Shown here: in pieces, positions 1 to 9,404 of the stretch
Layout: each line of letters begins with the position of its first letter
Position numbering within the stretch: the stretch's first letter is position 1
Assembly: GCA_963693085.1 (NCBI GenBank)
Contig: OY856412.1
Coordinates: 1,127,923,244 to 1,127,987,243, forward strand
DNA: 64,000 nt
Direction of reading: 5' to 3'
From: Alisma plantago-aquatica
Lineage: Eukaryota; Streptophyta; Magnoliopsida; Alismatales; Alismataceae
Notes under the pieces: model-generated
What the model was told of the DNA's origin: nothing
The model's database searches: none
What the model saw: the letters and a program-made list of their open reading frames with translations, nothing else
Position numbers and translations under genes: made by a program

Positions 1-326
1 AGAGTAATATTATGGAATTAAAGCAATATTATGGACTAAACAGTAGAGTAAATGTAATAAAATATGTCTTTTACATAGACTACTAACCAAAATTTGTACT
101 TCAAAAATAGAAAAAGAATTCGACATTCATAGGATTTGAGCACTTTAGACCAAAGGAAATGAAAGAGGATGTCAAAGAATTTATTGAAAACATTAATGAA
201 GTGTAAGTAGATACTTTTTAAAGTTCTATCAGTCACATGTTTATTATGTATTACTTGATCAATCCATAAATTTTTGTCTCACATCTTCAGTATGAATTAT
301 TTTGAAAAATAAATAAAAATGCACAG

Positions 327-1309
327 GTCAAGAAGAGAATGGATTTTTGGAAAGGAAGCATGGTGCACGGGAAAGGACTTATCAGCGCTGTTGTTTAAGG
401 ATAAGATGATGCAGTCACCTGTAAGAAATGGAATATTAAACATTTATTACGAAATTATAGATTGCTAATTGATGCTTGTGCATTTTCAGGCAATGGATTG
501 CTTTGTACAAATGTTGAAAGAGACAACAAGAAGAAAGAGGAAGAAGGGACTGCTTTCATGGCATTGCTTAAGCACTTATGTTCCGGTAAGACAAACAGAC
601 TATCACACTAAATTACATTTCTCACAACAAGGCCACTAAAGGTTGCAGAAAAGTAATTCACAATATTGTTTTTACAGCAAAAGCTAAACATGATGGTGGA
701 TGAGATAACACTCAAAGAGATCGATATGCTTTCACCACTCTTCAATGTACCTGACAAGGAATTCATGACAATGGACTCCGTGTTTACAATACTTAACAAT
801 GACAATCACTGGCATTTGCTTGAAGCAAGTTTTAGGGATGGGGTGCACATGTCTTATAATTCAATGTCAGGAAGTTCAAAATCTGAGAAAGAAGTGAATA
901 GATGGGTAAGGAACAAAAAATAAAAACTGTTAGAAAATATTTGAATGAAATAGTGTAGGTTACATTATGCTTATGAATGTTTTGTTGTGCATGAAGGTGG
1001 GGTTCGTTCATGAATTCTTCAGGGGGGTGCCTGAGCATGGAAGTCAACTATCTCAATGGGCAATAGAGTACCCTGATTGCCCCAGCAAGAAGATGATGAT
1101 GTTGCTGTGGAGTCTATGTTATGAAGTATCTGGAATGCTTAGTGAATGGAAAGGAAATGAACTTCACGAGCAAAGACATCCCTGCAATAAGGGCAGAGAT
1201 CTTCCAAACAATGATGAAGAAGGGGAGACTGCAGCCAGTTGAAGAACATACTAGAGATCAACAAGAGACCAAAGAAGGAGTAGGTGATAAGCAGAACAAA
1301 GAAAAATAA
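327..1309 (+). pseudogene. Ulp1-like (C48) cysteine protease, frameshifted
   Basis: Ulp1 proteases cut SUMO or related modifiers from proteins. Exons joined by good GT-AG sites are 327-420, 490-585, 678-905 and 997 onward, all in one phase. The third exon has the histidine box (DNHWHLL) followed by YNSM, where the family usually has an Asp in the YDS position. The fourth has the W-x-IEYPDCP approach to the active site. The cysteine box CGVYVMKYLECLVNG (1106-1150) and the tail to the stop at 1309 are in a different frame from that approach, with a stop at 1097 in the new frame, so at least one indel separates them. The gene is therefore probably dead, or its active-site region is misjoined. 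It faces the transposase at 5486-7696. The N-terminal part may lie left of the window. Confidence 0.72.
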
Positions 1310-1740
1310 GAAGATGTTGTGCCAAGTCTGAATGCTTGGCTTATGTCAGATTAAAAAGAACTCTTAGATAAACAATGTAGTATCACAATGAGAAGTGTAT
1401 GTTATAGAATCTGAAGTAAACTCTGCAACCAGTACTATATGTATATGGTTATGGTTATGTTTTGTTACTTTTTGTTTGACATTTGAACCTACGGGTTCAT
1501 CAGTTATATGTGTATATGGTTATGGTTTGCTGCCAATTCTGAATGCAAGGCTTATGTTACAGAATCTGAAGTAAACTCTTTAAAGTTATAGTACATCAGT
1601 TCTGTGGGTATATGGTTATGTTTTGTTACTTTGTGTTTGACATTTGGACCTATCAGTTTGATCTTAGTTGAATGTTCTTATAACTTTAGCTAGTTGTTGT
1701 TGTTTTAATGATAATTACTGTGATCAGCAGGTGCTCATTG
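1245..1740 (+). repeat. 3' tail of the Ulp1-like gene, first copy of a direct duplication
   Basis: The end of the Ulp1-like reading frame and its downstream sequence (ACTAGAGATCAA onward, then ATATGGTTATG, TTTGTTTGACATTTG and TTGAATGTTCTTATAACTTT) recur at about 3405-3770 with small differences. The two copies bracket the B3-like gene, and each runs into an AGTAACT array. The second copy has no open reading frame for the protease tail, because a TGA follows AATGCA at about 3497. Confidence 0.75.
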
Positions 1741-2360
1741 CATGAGTGTAGTAACTCTCTTCCGAACTAAAAAGTAAATATGTATCCTAAAAAGTAACTT
1801 TGATCCAAGAAAAGTAACTAAATGAACTAACAAGTAACTATATCGACATGAAAGTAACTCTCTGGATCAAAAAGTAACTCGTTTAACAAAAAAGTAACTT
1901 CTGTGATGTATAACGTAACTTATTGGATCAAAAAGTAACTCATTTAACAAATAAGTAACTTGTGTGATGTATAACGTAACTTATTGAATCGGGAAAGTAA
2001 CTCGTCCAACAAAAAAGTAACTGAAAAGTAAATATGTAAAACAAAAAGTAACTATGTGAGAAGGAAAGTAACTCGATGAACTAACAAGTAACTATATCGA
2101 CATGAAAGTAACTATCTGGATCAAAAAGTAACTCGTTTAACAAAGAAGTAACTTTTGTATGTATAACGTAACTTATTGAATCGGGAAAGTAACTCGTCCA
2201 ACAAAAAAGTAACTTGAGCGATGTATAACATAACTTATTAAATCGGGAAAGTAACTCATCCAGCAAAAAAGTAACTTGTGTGATGTATAACATAACTTAT
2301 TGAATCGGGAAAGTAACTCAACAAATGAAAAAGTAACTATGTAAACACCAAGAAAAGTAA
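1740..2360. repeat. AGTAACT minisatellite array 1
   Basis: About 30 copies of the core AGTAACT (with variants such as CGTAACT and ATAACTT) are spaced roughly 17-24 bp apart. The spacers are drawn from a small set (GGATCAAAA, GTTTAACAAA, GATGTATA, ATCGGGAA, TATCGACATGA). The array is degenerate and has no single long period. It lies just downstream of the Ulp1-like gene and just upstream of the B3-like gene. Confidence 0.85.
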
Positions 2361-2694
2361 CCTTTGAAAATCTGTAACTTATCAAAAATAGTAGAATGTC
2401 TGCAAACTCTACTGTGCATCTTTGCAACACCAAGAAAAGTAACCTTCAAAAATCTGTAACTTATCAAAAACAGTAGAATGTCTGCAAACTCTACCGTGCA
2501 TCTTTGCAACACCAAAAGCACAGATCACTGCTACCCTCATTTCGCCCTTTCACCCAGTGCTCTCATATCACCCTTTCACTCACTTTCAAACAACCAACCT
2601 TCTTCACCGCCTACCTTCTTCACAACCTACCTTCTTCACAGCCTACCTTCTTCTACCATTACTAGTTTTCTCACAACCCTCAACACAGCCTACC
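2360..2694 (+). promoter_or_regulatory. 5' flank and leader of the B3-like gene
   Basis: A unit of about 75 bp (AACACCAAGAAAAGTAACCTT ... CTGCAAACTCTAC) is repeated at about 2345-2425 and 2430-2510. It is followed by a C/T-rich stretch with repeated ACCTACCTTCTTCAC blocks (about 2570-2660) that looks like a 5' leader. The ATG at 2695 has the context ACCATGG. I see no clear TATA box. Confidence 0.35.
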
Positions 2695-3213
2695 ATGGAG
2701 TCGTTCATCCATCCCATCAACTACACCCTTGATGATAAGACAATGGAATCCATTCAACTTTCTATAGAATGGAAATATTTCCATTTTCACATTAAACCAA
2801 GCAACACCACCTTCCATATTGGAAACCAGACATTTCAGATCACCCTTATTCAGAATGAAAACAGATCACTTTCAACTGGTAGGGGCTGGAAAAGTATGAT
2901 CGCACAACTCAATATTCGCAAAGGTTGGATCATCTTCCTCAAGCCAACTGATCACCAGACTATCACAACATGGATCACTGATCAGTTCTTAGAAACACCA
3001 ACCGATCTTCTTCCGCTCTTCAGAATGCCTGGTGAAGAAGTATTCTCTGGAACGGAAGACTCTACAGATCAGCTATTTTTTAGGGACAAATACCAAGCAC
3101 CGCCAGGATCAGCTGTAAATCCTTTACAGGTTGACTCATCTACAACAACAGACACCTCAACATCTGCAGAAGACACTGTTTCTTCTTCTGTCCAGCCTTC
3201 CTATCATAAATAG
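2695..3213 (+). CDS. B3-like DNA-binding protein carried by MULE-1
   Basis: The open frame has 172 codons from the ATG at 2695. The frame stays open upstream to 2557, but the ACCATGG context and the pyrimidine-rich leader favour this start. Residues about 25-95 follow the pattern of a plant B3 DNA-binding domain: alternating hydrophobic strands (FHIGNQTFQITLI), then the signature-like RGWKSMIAQLNIRKGWIIFL, which matches the family pattern of W-x3-F/I then N-L-x2-G-W/D-x3-F. The C-terminal third is acidic and then Ser/Thr-rich. This is a pattern match made by eye, not a database hit. The frame ends in TAG directly followed by GTATGC, a possible splice donor, so the true C-terminus could differ. 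It sits between duplicated Ulp1 tails and AGTAACT arrays, so it travels with the transposon. Confidence 0.5.
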   Translation: MESFIHPINYTLDDKTMESIQLSIEWKYFHFHIKPSNTTFHIGNQTFQITLIQNENRSLSTGRGWKSMIAQLNIRKGWIIFLKPTDHQTITTWITDQFLETPTDLLPLFRMPGEEVFSGTEDSTDQLFFRDKYQAPPGSAVNPLQVDSSTTTDTSTSAEDTVSSSVQPSYHK

Positions 3214-3404
3214 GTATGCACCGCCGCCCTTTTCTCCTTGCCTTTTGGTCAATAATCTTCCCCATCACTACCTACACAGTCTACCCCTCCTAGAGATTTT
3301 TACTTCACAGAGCTATATATTGTCTGATTTGATCCTGATTCTCAAGTGTTTTTTGATTTTTACTGGCTGTTCCTGCTATAAACAGGTTTGCTGGTGCTGA
3401 GCCA

Positions 3405-3770
3405 TTGCACTAGAGATCAAGAAGAGACCAAAGAAAGAGTAGGTGACAAGCAGAATGAAGAAAAATCAGAAGATGGTGTGCCAAGTCTGAATGCATGAAA
3501 GAAATAGTAACTTTGAGGTGCAAAAAGTAACCTTCGCAAAAGGCAGATCAGATGTTTATGATTATGGTTTGTTACTTTTTGTTTGACATTTGAACATATG
3601 GGTTCATCAGTTCTGTGGGTATATAGTTATGTTTTGTTGCTTTGTGTTTGGCATTTGGACACTATCAGTTTGATCTTAGTTGAATGTTCTTATAACTTTA
3701 GCTAGCTATTGTTCGTTAATGGATGATGATTGTGATCAGTAGGTGCTCATTGCAAGTGTGGAGTAACTCT
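3405..3770 (+). repeat. Second copy of the Ulp1-gene tail duplication
   Basis: Direct repeat of 1245-1740, somewhat shortened. It follows a possible splice acceptor (ATAAACAG at about 3377-3384) downstream of the B3-like frame, so it may now serve as the 3' end of the B3-like transcript. Confidence 0.7.
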
Positions 3771-4560
3771 CTTCTGAACTGAAAAGTAAATATGTAAAAC
3801 AAAAGGTTGAACTAACAAGTAACTATATAAAAAAGTAACTGCTACACATCAAACAGTAACTTTGATCCAAGAAGAGTAACTAGATGAACTAACAAGTAAC
3901 TATATCGACATGAAAGTAACTCTGTGGTTCAAAAAGTAACTGCTACACATCAAACAGTAACTTTGATCCAAGAAGAGTAACTAGATGAACTAACAAGTAA
4001 CTATATCGACATGAAAGTAACTCTGTGGTACAAAAAGTAACTACTACACATCAAACAGTAACTTTTATCCAAGAAAAGTAACTACATGAACTAACAAGTA
4101 ACTATACTGACATGAAAGTAACTCTGTGGTTCAAAGAGTAACTGCTACACATCAAACAATAACTTTGATCCAAGAAAAGTAACTACACGAACTAACAAGT
4201 AACTATATCGACATGAAAGTAACTATGTGGTTCAAAAAGTAACTGCTACACATCAAACAGTAACTTTGATCCAAGAAGAGTAACTAGATGAACTAACAAG
4301 TAACTATATTGACATGAAAGTAACTCTGTGGTTCAAAGAGTAACTGCTACACATCAAACAGTAACTTTGATCCAAAAAAGTAACTACATGAACTAACAAG
4401 TAACTATATCGACATGAAAGTAACTCTGTGGTTCAAAGAGTAACTGCTACACATCAAACAGTAACTTTGATCCAAGAAAAGTAACTACATGAACTAACAA
4501 GTAACTATATCGACATGAAAGTAACTATGTGGTTCAAAAAGTAACTGCTACACATCAAAT
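3770..4560. repeat. AGTAACT array 2 with 101-bp higher-order repeat
   Basis: At least seven tandem copies of a unit of 101 bp. The landmark CTGTGGT or ATGTGGT recurs at 3921, 4022, 4123, 4224, 4325, 4425 and 4526, so steps are 101 bp with one of 100. Each unit holds five sub-units of about 20 bp, all carrying AGTAACT or CAGTAACT. Copies differ by only a few bases, so this array is younger or better homogenised than array 1. Confidence 0.93.
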
Positions 4561-5485
4561 CTCCCAGACATGCCCGTTCTTCAGTGCGGTCGTGGTATTA
4601 TCAAGGATGAAGATAATAAAGATTCATATTTCTATTTATAAAGTAATTCAATTACATCAGAATCAGGAAAGTAGCTGGTGCACACAAAATGTAACTGGTG
4701 CCCACAAAATGTTTGTTTTAGATAGAAATAGTAACTCTGAGGTGCAAAAAGTAACCTTCAAAAATACAAGTAAGTTATTAATTTAGGAGAATGACCATAA
4801 TATTAAGCAAGGATTAATTTTTATCAAAAAGGAATTCTGAAGTATGATGCTAATATAAAGGAAATATGAGACTAATTAAGAAATACATATATAACATAAA
4901 ATGGAAAAACATATCACACAACAAACAAATTTTGGATGATCTTTATAAAAGATTTAAATTTGATACAATTGAAGCTACACAGTACATCTTGGCCATTACA
5001 ATTACATCAAAATTTGACATGACTCACACACTAAACAATTGGATACCATTATAATCAAATATCAATTACAACTGTCACACAGTACATCTTGGCCATTACA
5101 ATTACATCAGAATTTGACATGACTCACACACTAAACAATTGGATACCATTATAGTAAAACTAGTGAATAAATCAACTTCAATAACAACATTGTCAGCAGT
5201 AGTAGAAAATTCGCAGCTTCAGGAAGCACAACAGGAAGACCACAGCAGACCACAGCCACAGTAGCATCAAATCCGCAACTTCAGTAAGCCATACGACCCA
5301 CAACAGACCACGACAGTAGTAACAACAGTACCATTACAGATCAACCAAGAGAAGAAAACTTATCAAGTCAGGAACACCACGATTCACAAAAAGTAACTCT
5401 GTAAATTTAAAAAGTAATCATGAGAATATAAAAATAACTATGTGAAATAAAAAAATGGAAGAAGAAGCTGAATTCAAACACACAC
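4561..5485. other. Non-coding MULE-1 spacer with a 102-bp tandem pair
   Basis: There is no convincing gene here. A segment beginning CACAGTACATCTTGGCC occurs at about 4977 and again at about 5079, so it is a tandem pair of about 102 bp. Scattered AGTAACT words continue (4690-4760, 5390-5430). Bases 5160-5360 are CAG/ACA-rich and low in complexity. Confidence 0.6.
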
Positions 5486-7696
5486 CTATTTCTTTAATGG
5501 GCAGTTTCTGCTATCATGGTTAACACCATATTGTAAACAATTCTTACACTGTCTCGTTTTAGATTGAGAAATTTCAACTCCAGATTTAAACCACACATCA
5601 GTAGATCTAGGTCTACCTTTAGTTTTACAAACACTGGGAATATGGACCTTGATAGGAGAAGAAGTTGTATTCGAACCAATTACACCAACATCATCAACAT
5701 CTAATTCTAACAGCTCCTTTCGCAAAACAATGAGTTTTTCAAGACACATATCTATAGCGTTGTTCCTACACGCTATATTAACAATTTAATTGCAAGAAGA
5801 TACCAGCTGCAGTCTCTTCCCAGTGGATAGCTGCATGATAGATGATTTGCCAAAAATTAAAGGATGATCTCTATATCCTTTAGTCCACCTCTTCAGTATA
5901 TATGGATCAGGAAGAGTGCAAAAATCACGACTCTTTAGATAAGAAAGTATGTGTCTACATGGAATTCCTTTGAATTCTAACATGAAACAATTGCATGATA
6001 CCATACCAGTGGATGAGTTTTTCTTTAAAAGATGAGGAGAACAAGAACAACCAAGACGATATACCTCAAACACAACATCATCAGAAGTTTCCTTTACATT
6101 ATATACCATACTTTGATGAACTTCAGCTTGAAAGATCTTAAAAATTGCCTTGGTGTATATACCTCTCATCTTCTCCTCCAAAGGCCACACTGATGACAAA
6201 GGAAGATTGTTGTAATCATCATCAAAATCTTTGAAATTTTCAATCTCCCGCACATGAGAGTAAGCAGTCTCCAAGTAACATACAAGTTCAAAAAGCATTT
6301 TCCTACTGTTGACATTACTTCGAATGAAACTATTCAAGCACTCACTTCTTTGTGTTGTCCTCATACCAGCAAAGAAAGAATCCTGCATAAAACATGGAAC
6401 CCAATCCCACCGCATAGCATACATATCAGAAAGCCAACTAATATATAATAGGTCATTCTCTTGAACTACAGAATTCCACCTCTCTTTAAATGTGTCTACA
6501 TCGTATGTATTCCATACACAATCATTCAAAGAGCTAATAATCCGATCCTTGTTTGGAACACCGCCAAGCTTAGATGGAAGCTTTTGTAGGATGTGCCAGC
6601 TGCAGAAACGATGCTTACAATTAGGAAAAACAATAATGATAGCAAAATTCATAGTCGGGTCTTGGTCAGTTATAATGGAAACTGGCTCTTTGCCAAAACA
6701 AAGTAAGTATTGCTTGAAAACCCAAAGAAAAGAGTCATACTTCTCATCAACCAACAGAGCTGAAACAAACAACACCGTCTTGTGATGGTGATCCACACCA
6801 CCAAACATTCCAAAAACCATTGAATACTTGTTGGTACGGTAAGTGGTGTCAAATACAATAGCATCTCCAAATAATGCACAGTCATCAACAGAAACTGGAT
6901 CAGACCAAAACAAATGTGTCAAGCAACCATCAGAATCATTTTGATAAGAGTAAAAGAATTTAGAATCTAAAACCTTCAAGCTTGCAAAACGATCCAAAAC
7001 CATGTCCACATCATATAAAGATGACTCCTTCCTCTTGCTACTGAGATGTCCATGAGCTTGTCTACTTGTAAATGTCAAGTTTTCATAACCACCAGACTCT
7101 GTTGCTATCAATGCAAGTTGTCTGGAGACAGGTATATTTGCTTGACTCATAGAAGAAAGCATCTCTTTTTGAGTTTGGTCAAGAGATGAATTACACTTCA
7201 AGTAGGGCAAGTGAGAATCATTGACAAGATCATGATTTTATTCATCAACAAAAGCAGTAACAAACCATACATATAAAGACTTATCTAGTGTAAATCGGAT
7301 CATTGCTTTACAACCACACCTTTTCACAGAACGCTTGTGCTTCTTAGATAAATTCTCATGCAAATCACCAATATTGTCACACACAGGACTAAGAAGACCT
7401 TTGGATCTCTTAGAAAAACTACTCTGACCTTGCTTATCACATACCAAATCTTTAGCAAGTAAGATCTTAGTACCTCGTTCATAATGATTATCATCTTTCC
7501 TAACATTAAACCCAATCAAACCAGCATACCTATAGTAAAACGATATGCCATCATCTAAACTTCCAAATTGTAATCCAATTCTAGGGACATCAACTGAGGA
7601 CACAGTATCAGCAGCAACAGATGAAGAAGAATGAACATTATCATCGTCAATGTCAATAATAACATTAGCAGCATCAGTATCAAGACTAGCATCCAT
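5486..7696 (-). pseudogene. FAR1-type Mutator transposase of MULE-1, two in-frame TAA stops
   Basis: One continuous frame of 737 codons runs from the ATG at 7696 to the TAG at 5486, broken only by TAA at 7238-7240 (codon 153) and at 5786-5788 (codon 637). Domains in order: an acidic, Ser-rich N-terminus; a FAR1 DNA-binding domain (ISFYYRYAGLIGFNVR, Cys residues in VCDKQG and RCGCKA, then NHDL just after the first stop); a MULE transposase DDE core with FDTTYRTN, ITDQDPTM and TTQRSECLNSF supplying Asp, Asp and Glu; a SWIM zinc finger CNCFMLEFKGIPCRHIL; and a C-terminal zinc knuckle CKNCLQYGVNHDSRNCP. No intron is needed. FAR1 proteins are transcription factors domesticated from such transposases, but the transposon setting argues for a transposase. 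The two stops probably inactivate it. Confidence 0.88.
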
Positions 7697-8001
7697 TGTA
7701 GAGATCGAAAAGTAATTTTGTAAATAAAACAGTAACTATATAAATATAAAAGTGACTAATACAGCACGAAAAATAACTACAACAAACAGATCATATAAAA
7801 GTAACTACAAAATAAAACATGTAGTACGACTGTGTTACTACTAAATAGACAGATACATATACAATGAAAAATACTAAAAAACTTCATTTAAAAACATATA
7901 GCACGAAAAGAAGGGAAATAGAAGGGATTATACTTAGCAGATAATCAACTGCTCAATACAGAATTTGGTATCAGGTTGTAAACCATAATTCAAAAACACA
8001 C
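7697..8001. other. 5' flank of the MULE-1 transposase gene with AGTAACT words
   Basis: Several copies of AGTAACT or close variants (AGTAATT, AGTGACT, AATAACT) lie in about 120 bp directly upstream of the transposase ATG (7697-7815). The remaining bases are AT-rich and hold no gene. This would be the promoter region of the transposase if it was ever expressed. Confidence 0.5.
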
Positions 8002-8330
8002 CTACTTCTTCAATGTGGGTTGTTGGTCAGCTGCTGGCGGAGCAAGGTAGTTTCCGGCTTCGAATACTTTTACCCCTATCCTGCCAATAAGGCATTTCGG
8101 GAGGGAGCCTAGTAGTCGATTGCCGGATACATCCACAAACTCGAGCACCTTGTCACATCTGACCACAGCCACACTACCAGATGTTCAATGAATGCGATTA
8201 CCTCCAAGGATAGTCATAGATTGGAACGGCGTGGAGGATGGATTTGTGAGGAAGATCGTGAGTGACCTGTTGGGATTTAGAACCCTTCTTATTAGAGAGA
8301 TTATCGAGTCGGAGATAGGCAGAGGTCGGA
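8002..8330 (-). pseudogene. LRR-like gene fragment
   Basis: Read on the - strand, the frame gives a leucine-rich-repeat end: VLEFVDVSGNRLLGSLPKCL, then GNYLAPPAA and a TAG stop at 8002-8004. Upstream in the same frame is SLIRRVLNPNRSLTIFL, followed by an in-frame TGA (about 8187). The pattern of LEFVDVS-N-L-G-LP-CL followed by a GN-L motif resembles the juxtamembrane end of plant LRR receptor-like proteins, but no membrane or kinase segment follows. It is either a captured gene piece within MULE-1 or a relic next to it. The family call is by eye. Confidence 0.45.
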
Positions 8331-8406
8331 GATAGACGGAGCTAGGACTGCAGATTCCAAAGATAGATTCAGGAGGTATGCTGGTATTATTGAACTCAAC
8401 AGAGGT

Positions 8407-8660
8407 CTACCAGCTCTTCCGGTGTTGTGTTGCTTGAACCAGCTCTTCCGGTGCTGCGTGGCTCAGAGACGGCCAGTTAAGGCGCACGTAGAGAGTGTTG
8501 ACGGACCTGACCATCACAATGCTCGACGAGAAGGATGCCGCAACGACGGGGTCGACGGCTGATGCGTACAGCAATTGGTCGTTATTTACGAAAAATGCCA
8601 CCGCGCCAAAGAGACGGGTAGCAGATCTACAGTACCCACGCAGGCAATAAAAAAACAACC
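8407..8660 (-). CDS. Unrecognised 83-codon open frame, probable gene fragment
   Basis: An open frame rich in Val, Ala and Ser (RLFGAVAFFVNNDQLLYAS) that I do not recognise. Base composition is more GC-rich than its flanks, which suggests a piece of a host gene. A 15-bp repeat (CCAGCTCTTCCGGTG) occurs at about 8409 and 8438. It ends where the sequence of the element A LTR begins (8661). Likely a fragment rather than a working gene. Confidence 0.2.
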
Positions 8661-9404
8661 TATATATATATTCAATTATATGTGAATTGCTGAGAGCAAT
8701 TCTTATTGAATGATGTTATGATGAATTCAATCCTTATGCGAGTTATATGATAAGTGAATGAGGTAAATGAAACCCTAATGATAGGGTGTTCAGTGAAACA
8801 AGTATAGTGATATCAATGTTTCTCAGTTTGAGATGTAGTGATGCTTAATAGTTCAGTTGTGGTAAATGTTATAAGATGTTTTATGAAATGAATGGTTTAC
8901 AAAGATGAACAAAGATATGTTGATGTGATGATTGAATTGTGAATTTAAAGAGTGAATTAGACATGTAGATGCCCTGAACACTGTAGAATCCTCACAGGAC
9001 GAGGCCTACGCTATGAGGAGGAAACAACTTCCCGACTGGAGGTAGTCCAGATCAAGGTAAGTTGGAGTGCACCAGTAGGGTGTGGGGGTCTTGACTAGTA
9101 GGGCAGACTCCTTACAGTTTTGTGGTACCCAACACCAACCGGGGATGTCGGTGGTACCTGTGTAACATGTTGAGTGATCAGTGGTCAATAGGTCCACTGA
9201 TGCACAATAAGCCTGAGGGCTTGACTCACCGCCTGAGCACCCAGGTTGAGATGTGGAGTCTGATATGTCCACCTGATCTCATTAGCCGCCGAGAGGCAGA
9301 CGTGCGGAGGCCCACTGTAGACGAAGTCTTACTCAAGAAATAGGCTTAGGAACCCGAGCATGCTTCTAAGCCTTGTACAATGAGATCGTAGCTTGCTGCG
9401 ATTC
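8661..9404 (+). mobile_element. Element A, 5' LTR piece 1 (truncated left end)
   Basis: Matches about 39596-40342 of the 3' LTR of element A with a few percent difference. The match begins inside a short AT dinucleotide run (8661-8670, against a longer run at about 39583-39608 in the 3' LTR). The first roughly 1.47 kb of the LTR is missing here, so the 5' end of A was lost at or near the AT run. The piece ends at 9404, where element B begins. Confidence 0.85.

Larger units (their letters stand above)
1..8000. mobile_element. MULE-1: Mutator-like element arm (left end outside window)
   Basis: I group this stretch as one Mutator-like element because a FAR1-type transposase (- strand), a Ulp1-like protease gene (+ strand) and a B3-like gene (+ strand) sit in DNA saturated with the word AGTAACT. 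The word appears from about 1740 to 7810, in every non-coding part, and stops after about 7810. Ulp1-like genes carried by plant Mutator-like elements are known. I found no terminal inverted repeat or target duplication. The left end lies beyond base 1, and the right limit near 8000 is an estimate. Bases 1-326 hold only AT-rich sequence and presumably upstream exons or introns of the Ulp1-like gene. Confidence 0.6.

Noticed and set aside
3830..4557. The 101-bp repeat as a centromeric satellite
   Set aside because: The array is short, confined to a transposon and has a 20-bp sub-structure tied to the element's word.
9122..9343. A 73-codon frame also present at 40059-40280
   Set aside because: It is part of the element A LTR in both places and has no recognisable domain. 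It is shared because the LTRs are copies.
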